Assembly (NCBI RefSeq): GCF_039542385.1
Contig: NZ_BAABIA010000004.1
Location: forward strand, 124,001-188,000
Source: Prosthecobacter algae
Lineage (GTDB): Bacteria; Verrucomicrobiota; Verrucomicrobiia; Verrucomicrobiales; Verrucomicrobiaceae
Direction: 5' to 3'
DNA: 64,000 nt
The notes under the pieces are model-generated. The model was not told where the DNA came from and made no database searches. It worked only from the letters and a program-made list of their open reading frames with translations. The translations under genes and the position numbers were made by a program. How positions within the stretch are numbered: the stretch's first letter is position 1; each line of letters begins with the position of its first letter. Positions 11,093 through 20,489 of the stretch are shown here, piece by piece.

Positions 11093-11509
11093 ATGCCTCT
11101 CAAACTCGAAATCGTTACCCCCGAAGCCCGCATCTTCTCGGATGAAGTGGACACTGTTGTGCTCCCGGGCTTTGAAGGTGAAATGGGCGTCCTCCCTGCT
11201 CACGCCCCTTTGGTGACGACCCTTCAAGTGGGTGAACTTCGTTATACGAAGGGTGGCAAAACCACGGAACTCGCAGTGGGCGAAGGTCTGGTCGAAGTGA
11301 CTGGCTCCACCACCCGCGTGCTGACGGACATGGCCCTCAGCAGCGATGAGATTGATGAAAAGGCCGTCGAAGAAGCCATGGAGCGCGCCAAGCACTCCTT
11401 GGAAAGCCTGAAGCATGGCGAACAGCAGGAAGAAGTGGCCGCCGTCATGGCCATGATCCAGCGCAGCGCCGCCCAGCTTCAGCTCAAACGCAAGCGCAAG
11501 ACCCTCTAA
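11093..11509 (+). CDS. atpC: F1Fo ATP synthase subunit epsilon
   Basis: 138 residues. The N-terminal beta-sandwich (LKLEIVTPEARIFSDEVDTV, LPGFEGEMGVLPAHAPL) is followed by the alpha-helical hairpin (EAMERAKHSLESLKHGEQQE) that regulates ATP hydrolysis. It is the last gene of the atp operon and is followed 13 bp later by an intrinsic terminator. Confidence 0.96.
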   Translation: MPLKLEIVTPEARIFSDEVDTVVLPGFEGEMGVLPAHAPLVTTLQVGELRYTKGGKTTELAVGEGLVEVTGSTTRVLTDMALSSDEIDEKAVEEAMERAKHSLESLKHGEQQEEVAAVMAMIQRSAAQLQLKRKRKTL

Positions 11510-11522
11510 GTTCGATTCTTTT

Positions 11523-11560
11523 AAAACCCTTGGATGCCTTTGGTATCCAAGGGTTTTTTA
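11523..11560 (+). terminator. Intrinsic terminator of the atp operon
   Basis: A 16-bp near-perfect stem (AAAACCCTTGGATGCC against GGTATCCAAGGGTTTT, one mismatch) with a TTT loop runs into a T-tract, 13 bp after the atpC stop. The A-rich left foot could also serve the other strand. Confidence 0.9.
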
Positions 11561-11562
11561 TT

Positions 11563-11917
11563 GGGCACTCAGGGACACCGTGCGGGGCACCCCGGCTTTT
11601 TTGCGAGTGTGAAGGGGGTTGCTTGCACTGACACGATTTAGCCACACGGATTGGCTGAACCAAGCTTCAGGACTCCTCGGCCTGAGACGCATCCCAATAT
11701 GCCGAGCGGCGTCCGTATCTGAGCCGCGCCTTTCAAGGCGCGGTTTTGGCCCGCGTACCGCCTTCACTCATCGCGTCGCAGCGCGACGCCCGAACGGCTG
11801 CGATTTCACCCATCCATCACGCTAAATCGTATGACTCCTGTGAGCTTGACGCTTTGGCTTGCCGTAAGCGGCCACACAAAAGGGCAGGGGAGAGTCAGCT
11901 CAATTGAGACGTCCGGC
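11563..11917. other. Non-coding gap rich in hairpins
   Basis: There is no convincing gene in these 355 bp. Visible elements are a hairpin with T-tail (CCGCGCCTT/AAGGCGCGG then TTTT, 11724-11747), a GCGTCGC/GCGACGC hairpin near 11775-11791, and a 10-bp inverted repeat ACGATTTAGC/GCTAAATCGT at 11633-11642 and 11821-11830 that frames about 180 bp. The framing could mark a small non-autonomous element, but no target duplication was identified. Confidence 0.4.
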
Positions 11918-12838
11918 TTACTTCTTCGGCGCTGGGCGCGGCTGTTTGGGATAACCTTCCAGTTTGACCAGGCTCAATTGGCTCTCGGTCGGAAAATCTG
12001 CAGGCACATCGGCGGTGGCCTTTACGTCTCCTGTAGCCACCCATTCGGTGCCTCGTTGGAAGGTTTCGTAAAATCCACGGCACAGCATGGAGTAGTCTGC
12101 ATGGCCCAGCGTGGTATGAAACACGCGGCCCTGGCCATAGCTGAGCACCATGAGGTTGGGCTCCTGTTCGGCTGTGAGGTCAGACTTGGCGCTGGCCAGG
12201 ATCTGGATGTTTTCTGCGGGGCCGCGCAGGCGACTGTAAAGTTCGTCTTGGGCGTGCAGCCAGCGTTTGGGCAGACCCCGTGTGATAGGGTGCTCCGCAT
12301 TTTGCACCTCGACGATGAATTCATGCTGCGGGCCATGGGCACCGCCTTTGCCGACGCTGGTGTCGCGAAACAGCTTGCCGTTTTTGACGTAGATCCAGGG
12401 TCCTGAAATTTCATCACGGCCACCCCAGCCACCGACTCCAATCATTTGGTTATACTCTTTCCATTCGGGGAACGAATTGTTGGCCGCGTGCACGGAGACA
12501 AAGCCACCGCCGCCTTTGACATAGGTATCAAAGGCAGTCCGCACCGCCTCCGGCCAGGGCTCGCCGTTGTAGTTGCTAACCACGGCTGAGTAACCCGCAA
12601 AATCAGGTTTCCAGCCAGCCCATGCTTCCGGGGTAGCACCTTTGGGCGGGGTGGTGGAGACGGTCACTTCGAAGGCACCGCTGCTTTCCAGGGCATCCTT
12701 CAGTACGGGGGTGGTGATGTCCCACTTGTGGTTATTCTGCCCGTCCACGATGAGGATTTTTAGCTTCGCGCCAGAAGCTCCAAAAGCGGTCCAAAGGGCG
12801 AGGCTTAACACCAGCAAAGTCGGGAACAGGGATTTCAT
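11918..12838 (-). CDS. Secreted ThuA domain protein
   Basis: 306 residues with an N-terminal signal peptide ([20 protein letters not shown]). The body matches the ThuA/trehalose-utilisation family, a class I glutamine-amidotransferase-like fold ([43 protein letters not shown]). The family is very common as exported proteins in this phylum and may act in sugar metabolism, but its reaction is not established. It has no obvious operon partner; the response regulator gene lies upstream on the same strand, separated by a terminator. Confidence 0.85.
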   Translation of the reverse strand: MKSLFPTLLVLSLALWTAFGASGAKLKILIVDGQNNHKWDITTPVLKDALESSGAFEVTVSTTPPKGATPEAWAGWKPDFAGYSAVVSNYNGEPWPEAVRTAFDTYVKGGGGFVSVHAANNSFPEWKEYNQMIGVGGWGGRDEISGPWIYVKNGKLFRDTSVGKGGAHGPQHEFIVEVQNAEHPITRGLPKRWLHAQDELYSRLRGPAENIQILASAKSDLTAEQEPNLMVLSYGQGRVFHTTLGHADYSMLCRGFYETFQRGTEWVATGDVKATADVPADFPTESQLSLVKLEGYPKQPRPAPKK

Positions 12839-12932
12839 GCCTGCTTTAAGCCAGCGGCAGGGCTTTACGGCAAGAAAAAACCATGTTGAGCCTCAAGAAG
12901 ATTAAAGGCCGACCAAGCCTCATTCTAGACAA

Positions 12933-12971
12933 CAAAAAACCGCCAGGAGCACCCCAAGACTCCAGGCGGTT
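12933..12971 (-). terminator. Intrinsic terminator after the response regulator
   Basis: Read on the minus strand: AACCGCCTGGAG, a 10-nt loop, CTCCTGGCGGTT, then TTTTG. The stem is about 12 bp and lies 26 bp beyond the regulator stop, so it ends the kinase/regulator transcript. Confidence 0.88.
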
Positions 12972-12996
12972 GATGAGGGGATGTGAGGTTGAGATC

Positions 12997-13635
12997 CTAT
13001 TTCTCCACCCAGCGGACAGCTTCCATGAGCAGTTCGCGGGCTGAGGCAAGACCCAGCTTCTGGCGGATGTTGGCCTTGTGGGCGTCCACCGTCTTGGCGC
13101 TGAGCTGCAGTTTTTCGGCGATTTCGTGGGAGTCGAAACCACGGCCGACCATCTCGAAGACTTCGAGCTGACGGTCGCTGAGCATGCGTCCTGGTTCGCC
13201 GCGGGAGCCTGAGCGAGGACCGCCACCGGAGACGATGCTGCCCAAAAGGTTGGCACTGAAGAAGAAGCCACCACCGAGCACCTGGCGCACGGCCTGGAGC
13301 ACACGGACAGCGCTTTCACCCTTCATGATGTAGCCCATCGCGCCGGCACGGAGGCAGCGTTCGGCATACACGTTTTCGTCATGCATGGAGTACACCAGGA
13401 CATGAATTTCTGGGTGGCTCTGCTTGAGCTTTTTCACCAGATCCACACCGCTGCGGTCCTTCAGCGTGATGTCCAGAATGATCACATCAGGCTTGAGTTT
13501 AGGGATCTGCAGGAGGGCGGTATTGGCGTCTTCGGAACTGCCAACAATCTGAAGATCTTCCTGGTTCTCCAGGATTTTCTTCAGACCTTCGATCACGATC
13601 GGATGATCATCGAGGATGTAGATTTTATATTTCAC
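12997..13635 (-). CDS. NarL/FixJ-family response regulator
   Basis: 212 residues, beginning at a GTG whose GTGA overlaps the TGA of the upstream kinase by 4 bp, a sign of translational coupling. The receiver domain has the acidic pair DD at 9-10, phospho-acceptor D55 (DVIILDITL) and a conserved Lys in MGYIMKGES. A C-terminal LuxR-type helix-turn-helix follows at about 145-205 (LSDRQLEVFEMVGRGFDSHE, then LQLSAKTVDAHKANIRQKLG). The linker is Gly/Ser/Arg rich. It should bind DNA when phosphorylated by its partner kinase; the targets are unknown. Confidence 0.93.
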   Translation of the reverse strand: MKYKIYILDDHPIVIEGLKKILENQEDLQIVGSSEDANTALLQIPKLKPDVIILDITLKDRSGVDLVKKLKQSHPEIHVLVYSMHDENVYAERCLRAGAMGYIMKGESAVRVLQAVRQVLGGGFFFSANLLGSIVSGGGPRSGSRGEPGRMLSDRQLEVFEMVGRGFDSHEIAEKLQLSAKTVDAHKANIRQKLGLASARELLMEAVRWVEK

Positions 13636-15989
13636 GGTTTGTATTTTGGCTTGTGGTTTGGTTTTGTCGTCGCTTGGGGTGGTCCCTCACCGGGTGGCAG
13701 GGGAAATTTGCAGGTGATTCTGACGCCCCCTTCGGGCGGGCAGTTCACGGAAAAGTCGGCATGGATCAGCGTGGCGCGGTAGTGCATCACTCGCAGCCCG
13801 ATCCCTTCAAAGCCAGGTCGGCAGTCAAAGGAGCGGCCATCGTTGAAGATCTCCATCTCGGCATGGCCAGCGTCAGCTTGGCGCAGGCTGATGGCGATGT
13901 GCGTGGGGTTGCCATGCCGGATGGCGTTGTTGATGGATTCCTGGGCAATGCGGAAGAGGTGGCTGCTGAGGGCGGAGTCTGTGACCTTCATCTCCAGATC
14001 CGCCGTAAAGGTGCATTCACGGCGGAAGCTGGTCCGCACCGTGTCTGCCAGCAGTTCGAGGGAAGCGGCCAGATCCCGGTGCTGAATCGCTGTGGGGGAC
14101 ATATTGCGGGAAAGCTGCCGCACTTGCTGGATGGCCTGGCGCACCAGTTCACGGATGCGTGCCGCCTCAGATTCTTCGCTGCCTTCCAGTCGCAACTGCA
14201 ACATTTCGACCAGTGCCCCGATGCCCGTCAGTAACTGCCCCACCCCGTCATGAAGATCATGGCCGATACGGGCCTGCTCCTGCTCAATGGCCTCCATCAA
14301 ATGATGCTGCAGGCGCTGCTGCTCCGTGATGTCGATCGCGGTGATGATGAATCCTTCGATTTGCTGGTCCGCATTGCGCGTGGCCGTGTTGTGCACCTGG
14401 ATGATCCGCAGATCTCCCGCCTTCGTCCGTGCCCTAGAGATCGCGGTGACACGCGGCGCACCTTCAATGAGTTTTTTCAGGCGCTCTTTCGCCCTGGGCA
14501 TCTCTTCGGCATCCACCAGCCCACTTTCCCAGATGGTCTTGCCCGCCAGTTCCTTGGCAGAATAGCCGGATATTTTTTCCACGGCCGGATTCACTTTGAG
14601 GATCCGGCCTTCCAGATCCACCAGCCCGATCATTGCCGCCGATTCCCGCACCAGCGTGTCATTGAGCTGCGACTGCCGTTTCAGTTCCTGCTCGGCTTGG
14701 CGGCGTGCGCTGATGTCGGTGAAAATGATGATTCCCTGGCCGCTTTCATGGGCCGTGTCTGGCAGGAAGGTCACGGCCGCATGCGCATACAGGTATTTGC
14801 CTTCACGGCGCTTCAGGGTGATCTCGATTTCCCTTCGTGGTTTTACATTCGCTTCCACCACCTGCTTCCAAAAGTCCTCTTCCGGCCGATTCTGTCCGTC
14901 CAGCAGGTCCGGAATACGCATCTGGGTGAGTTGCTTGTCCGTGTACCCCAGCATGTGACGGAGGGCGGAGTTGACCTTGGTGATCTGGAGCGTTGTGTCA
15001 AAAACGGCCACGCCTGAGGGGTTGTTTTCAAAGAGGCCCCGATAATAGGCCGCCTGCCTGCGGGTAAATTCTTCGGCGGCCAGTTGTTCGCGAATGTCGC
15101 GCGTGGTGACTAGCACCCTTTCTCCTGGTAGTCGGCGCAAGACCACTTCCACCTTGTGTTTGCCACCGTCCTTTTGCAGGTGGGAACCTCGGATGGTGAC
15201 TTTCTGACAGGTCTTGGGAAGGGTGGGCTCCGTCTTTTTCCCTAGATCCATTTGCACCACGTGCTTGATGGGTCGCCCATGCAGCTCAGCCTGCGTGTAG
15301 CCCAGGGTGTCCAGCGCTCCCTGGTTGGCGAAGAGGATGCGCCACTTCTCATCCACCAGAAAGATTCCGTCCACCCACTCCTCCACCAGCGTGCGACATA
15401 AGGCATTGAGGGAGGCTTCATTTCTCAGTGCCTGGGTAGAGAGGGCCAGGGGGGTGATTACCTGCACCAGCCCGATCGCCCTCGTCATCGTACCCTGGGG
15501 ATTTCTTCGCAAGGCCCGCCAGTCATGCTGGATCCACTCCCAGCGTCCATCCTTGCAGGCCACCCGCATTTGCACAGTGACAGTCTCTGTCTGACCACTC
15601 GCCAGGGATTCCCGGCCTATGCGCACCCTATCCAGATCATCGGGATGGACCAGTGAATCCCACCCCTCCGGCAAAGCCTGGATTTCTTCAGGGGCATATC
15701 CATAAATGCCCGCCAGCCTGTCTCCATTCTCGATCAGTTTCTGACTGTCGAAGTCATAGATGTAGGCCACACGTTCTTCGATGCCATCGATCCACGCGTT
15801 AAACAGCGGTTCAACATTTGGCTCATCCTGCAAAGGGGATCGGGTTCCCCGCCCCTGGCGGCGTTCGATCCTCTTTAGAAGCTCCAGCTCTTCCGCTTCG
15901 ACTGAGACTGCTTTTCCCGCCGAAGATACACTCTCCGACCGATCCTGAGGATCTCGAAGAATATAGTTTTGCTGGGGGTTGATGCTCAC
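13632..15989 (-). CDS. Soluble multi-PAS sensor histidine kinase (NarX/HisKA_3 type)
   Basis: 785 residues from a GTG. Four PAS-like domains are visible (about 65-180, 196-300, 312-432 and 440-556, with motifs such as NPSGVAVFD and LGYTDKQL). The HisKA_3 dimerisation helix has the phospho-site H577 in GHDLHDGVGQLL, and the HATPase domain has an N-box (AQESINNAIRHG, about 680-691) and G-box (GFEGIGLRVM). No membrane helix is evident, so it senses a cytoplasmic signal such as redox state or a ligand; no Cys or His cluster identifies the cofactor. The tail is Pro/Lys rich. It is coupled to the adjacent regulator. Confidence 0.93.
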   Translation of the reverse strand: MSINPQQNYILRDPQDRSESVSSAGKAVSVEAEELELLKRIERRQGRGTRSPLQDEPNVEPLFNAWIDGIEERVAYIYDFDSQKLIENGDRLAGIYGYAPEEIQALPEGWDSLVHPDDLDRVRIGRESLASGQTETVTVQMRVACKDGRWEWIQHDWRALRRNPQGTMTRAIGLVQVITPLALSTQALRNEASLNALCRTLVEEWVDGIFLVDEKWRILFANQGALDTLGYTQAELHGRPIKHVVQMDLGKKTEPTLPKTCQKVTIRGSHLQKDGGKHKVEVVLRRLPGERVLVTTRDIREQLAAEEFTRRQAAYYRGLFENNPSGVAVFDTTLQITKVNSALRHMLGYTDKQLTQMRIPDLLDGQNRPEEDFWKQVVEANVKPRREIEITLKRREGKYLYAHAAVTFLPDTAHESGQGIIIFTDISARRQAEQELKRQSQLNDTLVRESAAMIGLVDLEGRILKVNPAVEKISGYSAKELAGKTIWESGLVDAEEMPRAKERLKKLIEGAPRVTAISRARTKAGDLRIIQVHNTATRNADQQIEGFIITAIDITEQQRLQHHLMEAIEQEQARIGHDLHDGVGQLLTGIGALVEMLQLRLEGSEESEAARIRELVRQAIQQVRQLSRNMSPTAIQHRDLAASLELLADTVRTSFRRECTFTADLEMKVTDSALSSHLFRIAQESINNAIRHGNPTHIAISLRQADAGHAEMEIFNDGRSFDCRPGFEGIGLRVMHYRATLIHADFSVNCPPEGGVRITCKFPLPPGEGPPQATTKPNHKPKYKP

Positions 15990-16360
15990 TTTTTCAGTAA
16001 GAAATATCTGCGTTTTTAAATTTCAATTAGCACCCTTAGGAAAGCTGATATTGGGCTAGGTGCAATTCTTTTTTCTAAATGCGCACGAAGTCCCTGCGAA
16101 AAGCATTTCCTAGGCCGTCGTCTTGACAGTCAGCTTTCTTATTCAAAACCTCCCTGGGAAATACTCAGGTGGTTGGAATACAGATACGTTTCCATTGGCC
16201 CTGTCGCTGCCTTTTTCCTTCTTTGGCATGGGTGCGGTGCAATCGTCCGATTGCTCTGCCCCAGTACGTTGATTTCCAGGGGGGATCGGTGGTTTTAACC
16301 TTGGCTCCCTGGCCATGGGGCATAATCGGGGTTCTGATCGGAATCAATTTTGAGAACCAC
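15990..16360. other. Intergenic region upstream of the kinase gene
   Basis: The first 150 bp are AT-rich and probably hold the kinase promoter. Short open frames between 16165 and 16347 lack family resemblance or a ribosome-binding site. No RNA gene was recognised. Confidence 0.35.
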
Positions 16361-16765
16361 TCAGTCGTCTTTTTCTCGTCTTTTCAGGGCAATGCGCTGA
16401 ATCCCTTTCCTTAGAACAGGCACTTGAAAATTCACGATCAGTCCTGTCTTTAAGCCGCTGAGTTTAAGCCATGTTTCCATGCTACGACGATCCATGTCGG
16501 TCATCTCATCACTGGCCAGCACCCGTACCAGCAGGCTCTGGTCGATCACAAAATCCAGGCATGTGGCCGCCAGGATCTGCTGCCCGCGATACACAAAGTT
16601 CAGGGGCTTACGCCGTTCAAACGGGAGCTCAAGACTCCTCAGTTCTACGGCGAGGCACTCTTCATAAGCATCCCTCGTCAGTCCAGTCCCCAGCGTCGCA
16701 TGCACCTGCATGCAGGCGCGGATGACGATGTGGGGCAGGTCTTGAGCATCCAGGATCGCAGTCAT
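16361..16765 (-). CDS. GxxExxY family protein
   Basis: 134 residues, normal for this PD-(D/E)XK-like family of unknown function. Its characteristic opening is present (IVIRACMQVHATLGTGL, then DAYEECLAVELR and LPFERRKPLNFVYRG). The eponymous motif is altered: GLTRDAY has Arg where Glu is expected. The Asp of DFVIDQSLLVRV and the later helix MRRSMETWLKLSG-like region (DRRSMETWLKLSGLKTGLIV) are conserved. These proteins often stand alone, and their biochemical role is unproven. There is no operon partner. Confidence 0.85.
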   Translation of the reverse strand: MTAILDAQDLPHIVIRACMQVHATLGTGLTRDAYEECLAVELRSLELPFERRKPLNFVYRGQQILAATCLDFVIDQSLLVRVLASDEMTDMDRRSMETWLKLSGLKTGLIVNFQVPVLRKGIQRIALKRREKDD

Positions 16766-16982
16766 AGGTCAGGGGCCTTGGTTAAGGGCAGGTCTCTTTC
16801 ATCTTGGCTGCTGCCACGGTGGAGACCTTCCTAACATCGCCCAAAGCTATGGAGCCAACTCTCGCCTGTCAAAGTTTCGCCCCCTTTATTTTCGCATATT
16901 CCGGTTTCAACCTATGTCAGCTCATCATCGGCCTCACTTTGAGCTTTGAACTTTGCCGAAGGATCTCTAAAACTGCTCTGTC

Positions 16983-17618
16983 ATGCCAAAAAACAGCCTT
17001 TCCAAAGAAGAAGTCAAATCCATGCTCCTGCTTGCCTGCGAGCGCATCATCGCGGCTGAGCCAGAACTTTCAGAAGCGGATCGAAACCTGGGCGATGGGG
17101 ACCATGGGCTGGGCATGGAGCGTGGCATGAAAGCCGCTACCGAGAAGCTTCAGTCCGGTGAGGTGGAGTCCGTCGAAAAAGCATTTTCCTCCGTTGGCAT
17201 GGCCATGATGAGCAGCATGGGCGGTGCCTCTGGTGCGATTTTTGGGACATTTTTCCGCAATGGTGGAAAGGCTCTCAATGGTCTCGAAACTTTCGATGCA
17301 GCCGCCCTCGCCGCCTTTTTACAGGCAGGTGTGGAGGGAGTGAAACAGCGCGGTGGTGCTGCGGTGGGTGACAAGACCGTAGTGGATGCCATGCAGCCAG
17401 CCGCTGAAAAAGCAGCACAGGTGACAGATCAACCCTTGGCCGAAGCCTTGAGCGCGGTCCATGACGCCTCCCTGGCAGGTCTGGAAGCCAGCAAAAGCAT
17501 GATCGCCAAATTTGGCCGCGCCAAAACCCTCGGCGAAGGCTGCCTGGGTTTCCCTGATGCTGGGGCCCTTTCTGTCACCGTCATCCTTGGGGCGATGAAG
17601 GACTATGTGAATGGGTAG
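16983..17618 (+). CDS. dhaL: DhaL-type dihydroxyacetone kinase ADP-binding subunit
   Basis: 211 residues, full length for DhaL. The nucleotide/Mg-binding aspartates are in NLGDGDHGLGMERGM. Further family motifs are MMSSMGGASGAIFGTFF, GGAAVGDKTVVDAMQPA and LGEGCLGFPDAGA (the usual DPGA reads DAGA). DhaL normally transfers phosphate to dihydroxyacetone bound by DhaK, using ADP/ATP. Neither dhaK nor dhaM lies within the window, so the partner must be elsewhere or the protein works in another kinase context. Confidence 0.88.
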   Translation: MPKNSLSKEEVKSMLLLACERIIAAEPELSEADRNLGDGDHGLGMERGMKAATEKLQSGEVESVEKAFSSVGMAMMSSMGGASGAIFGTFFRNGGKALNGLETFDAAALAAFLQAGVEGVKQRGGAAVGDKTVVDAMQPAAEKAAQVTDQPLAEALSAVHDASLAGLEASKSMIAKFGRAKTLGEGCLGFPDAGALSVTVILGAMKDYVNG

Positions 17619-17624
17619 GCTTTG

Positions 17625-20177
17625 TTACGGCGTCCAGTTGCGCAGCATCTCATGCCCTTCGCGGAAGCGGGGGGCCAGCAGCAGGGCGTCCAAAAGATGT
17701 TTTTTGGCAAGTGCCCTGTCTTGAGTGATCAGCAGTTTGGCCAGACGGTAATGCGTCTGTGCGGCACCTGCCGGATCTAGCAGCAGCACGCGGCGGTAGG
17801 CTGCCATGGCTTCTTCCGTCTGCCCCTGGGCTTCGGCTGCTTCAGCAAGGGCTTGCTGCGGTGTGCGGAGGAATGGATTGAGCGCTAGGGCCTGTCGCGC
17901 CAGTGTTTGCAGGGAGGCCCAGTCCTTGCGGTTGCGATCCTCCTCAATCAAACGCAGGAACACAGGCAGGGCGCTACTCTCATGGGTGGCGATGTGGCGC
18001 AGCACCTGCAGTTCCTCTTCTTTTCGTTCCAGCTTCCGCAGGGCTGTGGCCTTGATCTGGTAGCCACTTTCAGAGCCCGTGTCTTCTGGCACCAGGAGAA
18101 TGAGCTGTTCGGCCGTTTTGAGGGCCTCCTCCCACTTTTCCTCCTGCATCATCAGCTCGGCATACTGGCGTGTGGCTGGCAAGTTGGAGGGATGTTTGGC
18201 CCGGTAGGTCGCCAGGGAGTCGCGGTCCAGCGGATTGAGTTCTTCGGGACCGGGTTTCTCCCAATCGGCCAGGGCTCCAAACTGCTTCAGGGCCTGCTCT
18301 TTCAGGTGGGCTTCAAACTCCTTTTCCAGTTTCCCGATGTCTGCCGTATGGGCGGCGAGGGCCTCATTGATTCGCTTGCCGGTAGCCAGATCACTGAGAA
18401 TGCGCTGAAGCGATTCTGGGCCAAAACGTTCCAGCAGCCAGGCCACCACCTGGCTGGATTGGAAGTAGGCAAACATCAGGTGGTCCTCATCCTTGGCGTT
18501 CAGGAACGCGCTGGTGAGCTGCCCCACCGGGGTGATGGCCTCGTCTTCCAGGATCATCTGGCGAAACTGCGCATTCATCTTCATGCCCCAGGCCGGGTTT
18601 TGCAGGCTCTCCTCATGCACGCTGATGCCTTCGCTCAGCCAGCGGGGCATTTTGTTCCGCGTCAGGGTGAGCGTGACGACGTGGCAGAACTCATGCCAGA
18701 GAGTGGATTCCCAGTTGTTCCGCCCATGGGCCAGGCTTCCAGGGCTGTTCATGGTGATGACGGTGCCAAAGCACACGCCCAGCAGGCCCTGTCCGCCCAG
18801 GCTGCCAAAGGTGCGGATGGCAAAGTCCTGCTGGGCACCAAAAAACTCCACCATCACCGGTCGCTTCAATTCCAGTCCATACTTGGGGCAGAGCACGGAC
18901 TTGGCCTCCCGCAGCAAGGCCAGCGCGCGCTCACCATAGATGGGCCAGTCGCGCTTGGGCATCTTCAAAATGAAGTCATCATAGCTCTTCGTCACGTAGC
19001 CGTTCATCTCCTTTTCAAGGAGGCCAATGTTGTGGGCCTGGATGTTGTAGCCGTCCTGTTCGCGGATCTCGGCAGCCAGTTTCCACGCCTCTTCTTCCTC
19101 TCCCAGGCGCAGCAGGTCATGACAGAGCTGCACCTTTGCGGGCAAAAAGCCAGGCTCAAACGCCAGGGCCTGGCGCTGGTGTGCCTGCCCTTCGGCAAAG
19201 CGGTAAGCCCGTGAAATCACCCGGCCCAGAATGTGATCCACCTGCGGATTTCGCGCCCAGCGTTCCAGCCCCTGCTCACGCGCTGCCTTGACCTTGGCCT
19301 CGCCCGCTGCACTGAGGTGTGCCACTGTAGCCCGCAGGGCCCAGGCTTCGGGGCAGTTTTCCTGCACATCCAGGACTTTCTGGATCGCTGCCTCGGCCTC
19401 CATGAATTTCTCGGCACCAATCAGCATCTCCGCCTGCATGAGGTGCGGCTCAGCCAGCACCGGATTCAGCTCCAGTGCGCGGGTGATATTTTCCATCTGT
19501 TTTTCCCGGTCGCTGCTGGCAAAGGCCTGCGCCAGCCCGGCACGCAGCCGGGCCGTCTCCCCATGAGCCTTCAGCCCGGCACGAAAGACATCGGCGGCGC
19601 GCGCATCATCCTCCTTGGTCAGGGCCAGATGGCCCTCTGCCAAGTAGGCGTTTTCCAGCTTGGGATCTTTCTTCTGTGCTACCTTAAAATATTGCTCGAT
19701 CACCTTTTGGGCATCGGCTCCGAGCGCCAAGGCTGCCTGTCCTAGCGACACCCAATCTTGTGCACTTCGGTCCTTGGGCTGCCTGGCCTTGGCGGCGGCA
19801 TTCACGGCGGCCAGCGCTTGGTCGGCGATGTCCTGCCTGCCCAGCCGCTGGGCGTTTTCATGCTGCAGCATCAGCAGCTCCAGGTTCTCAGGGAAGGTCT
19901 TGATGGCCAGTTGCACCTCATCTCGGGCGGTTTCCTCCTGGCCCTGATGCATCAGCGCCTGCACGCGTATCAGCCGCCACTCCGTGGCCTTCATACCGCG
20001 CTGGATGGCCGCCTCGCAGATGCGCCCGCAGAGCTCGTATTCCCCTTTGGCCAGCATCTGTGCCACGGGTGCCAGATTGCGATCCTCAAACAGCCGGTCG
20101 ATATCCAGCTCCTGCGCCCTTGAGGGAAGCAACAGCGAGCAACCGGCGGCGATCAGAAGGAGAGTTCGGCAGCGCAT
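17625..20177 (-). CDS. Exported TPR protein with gluzincin (HExxH) peptidase-like domain
   Basis: About 850 residues from the ATG at 20177, which gives a signal peptide (MRCRTLLLIAAGCSLLLPSR); an upstream ATG at 20216 only adds a basic stretch. The N-terminal half is a series of tetratricopeptide repeats. A metallopeptidase-like segment lies near residue 495 (LWHEFCHVVTLTLTRNKMPR, then WLSEGISVHEE), with HEFCH as zinc site and the downstream Glu in LSEG/VHEE as a possible third ligand. More TPRs follow to the end. The order matches peptidase-MA-like TPR proteins of Planctomycetes and Verrucomicrobia. It is convergent with dhaL, with stops only 6 bp apart. Confidence 0.82.
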   Translation of the reverse strand: MRCRTLLLIAAGCSLLLPSRAQELDIDRLFEDRNLAPVAQMLAKGEYELCGRICEAAIQRGMKATEWRLIRVQALMHQGQEETARDEVQLAIKTFPENLELLMLQHENAQRLGRQDIADQALAAVNAAAKARQPKDRSAQDWVSLGQAALALGADAQKVIEQYFKVAQKKDPKLENAYLAEGHLALTKEDDARAADVFRAGLKAHGETARLRAGLAQAFASSDREKQMENITRALELNPVLAEPHLMQAEMLIGAEKFMEAEAAIQKVLDVQENCPEAWALRATVAHLSAAGEAKVKAAREQGLERWARNPQVDHILGRVISRAYRFAEGQAHQRQALAFEPGFLPAKVQLCHDLLRLGEEEEAWKLAAEIREQDGYNIQAHNIGLLEKEMNGYVTKSYDDFILKMPKRDWPIYGERALALLREAKSVLCPKYGLELKRPVMVEFFGAQQDFAIRTFGSLGGQGLLGVCFGTVITMNSPGSLAHGRNNWESTLWHEFCHVVTLTLTRNKMPRWLSEGISVHEESLQNPAWGMKMNAQFRQMILEDEAITPVGQLTSAFLNAKDEDHLMFAYFQSSQVVAWLLERFGPESLQRILSDLATGKRINEALAAHTADIGKLEKEFEAHLKEQALKQFGALADWEKPGPEELNPLDRDSLATYRAKHPSNLPATRQYAELMMQEEKWEEALKTAEQLILLVPEDTGSESGYQIKATALRKLERKEEELQVLRHIATHESSALPVFLRLIEEDRNRKDWASLQTLARQALALNPFLRTPQQALAEAAEAQGQTEEAMAAYRRVLLLDPAGAAQTHYRLAKLLITQDRALAKKHLLDALLLAPRFREGHEMLRNWTP

Positions 20178-20416
20178 GGCAGTAGGCACAGCACAGAACG
20201 TGCGCAGCCGGCGCATTCCTGCGGGAATCCTCCGCCGAGCTCAGGCTTCTTGGTCTGTTTTATCCTGCCCTGCTTCAGGATAGGGGACGTTTGTCTCGCT
20301 CATCGGATTTGAAAATGCTGCGCCGGTGAAAGCTGGATGCATGTGGTGTGACCACGCCTAACATAATGAGCTGCGTCTCGGAATTACCCATTGGCTTTCC
20401 CAGGGAAAGGGTAAAC

Positions 20417-20453
20417 ACAAAAATGGGGAATGCATTTCATACGCATTCCCCAT
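20417..20453 (-). terminator. Intrinsic terminator after the putative anti-sigma gene
   Basis: An 11-bp perfect stem (ATGGGGAATGC/GCATTCCCCAT) with a 9-nt loop is followed on the minus strand by TTTTTG. It lies 37 bp past the stop at 20490. Confidence 0.88.
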
Positions 20454-20489
20454 CAGTGAGTGAGAGTCCTGAATCGGACAATTTTCGTA

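Noticed and set aside
17907-19214. 435-codon plus-strand frame inside the TPR peptidase gene
   Set aside because: Antisense shadow: the TPR and HExxH patterns are on the minus strand.
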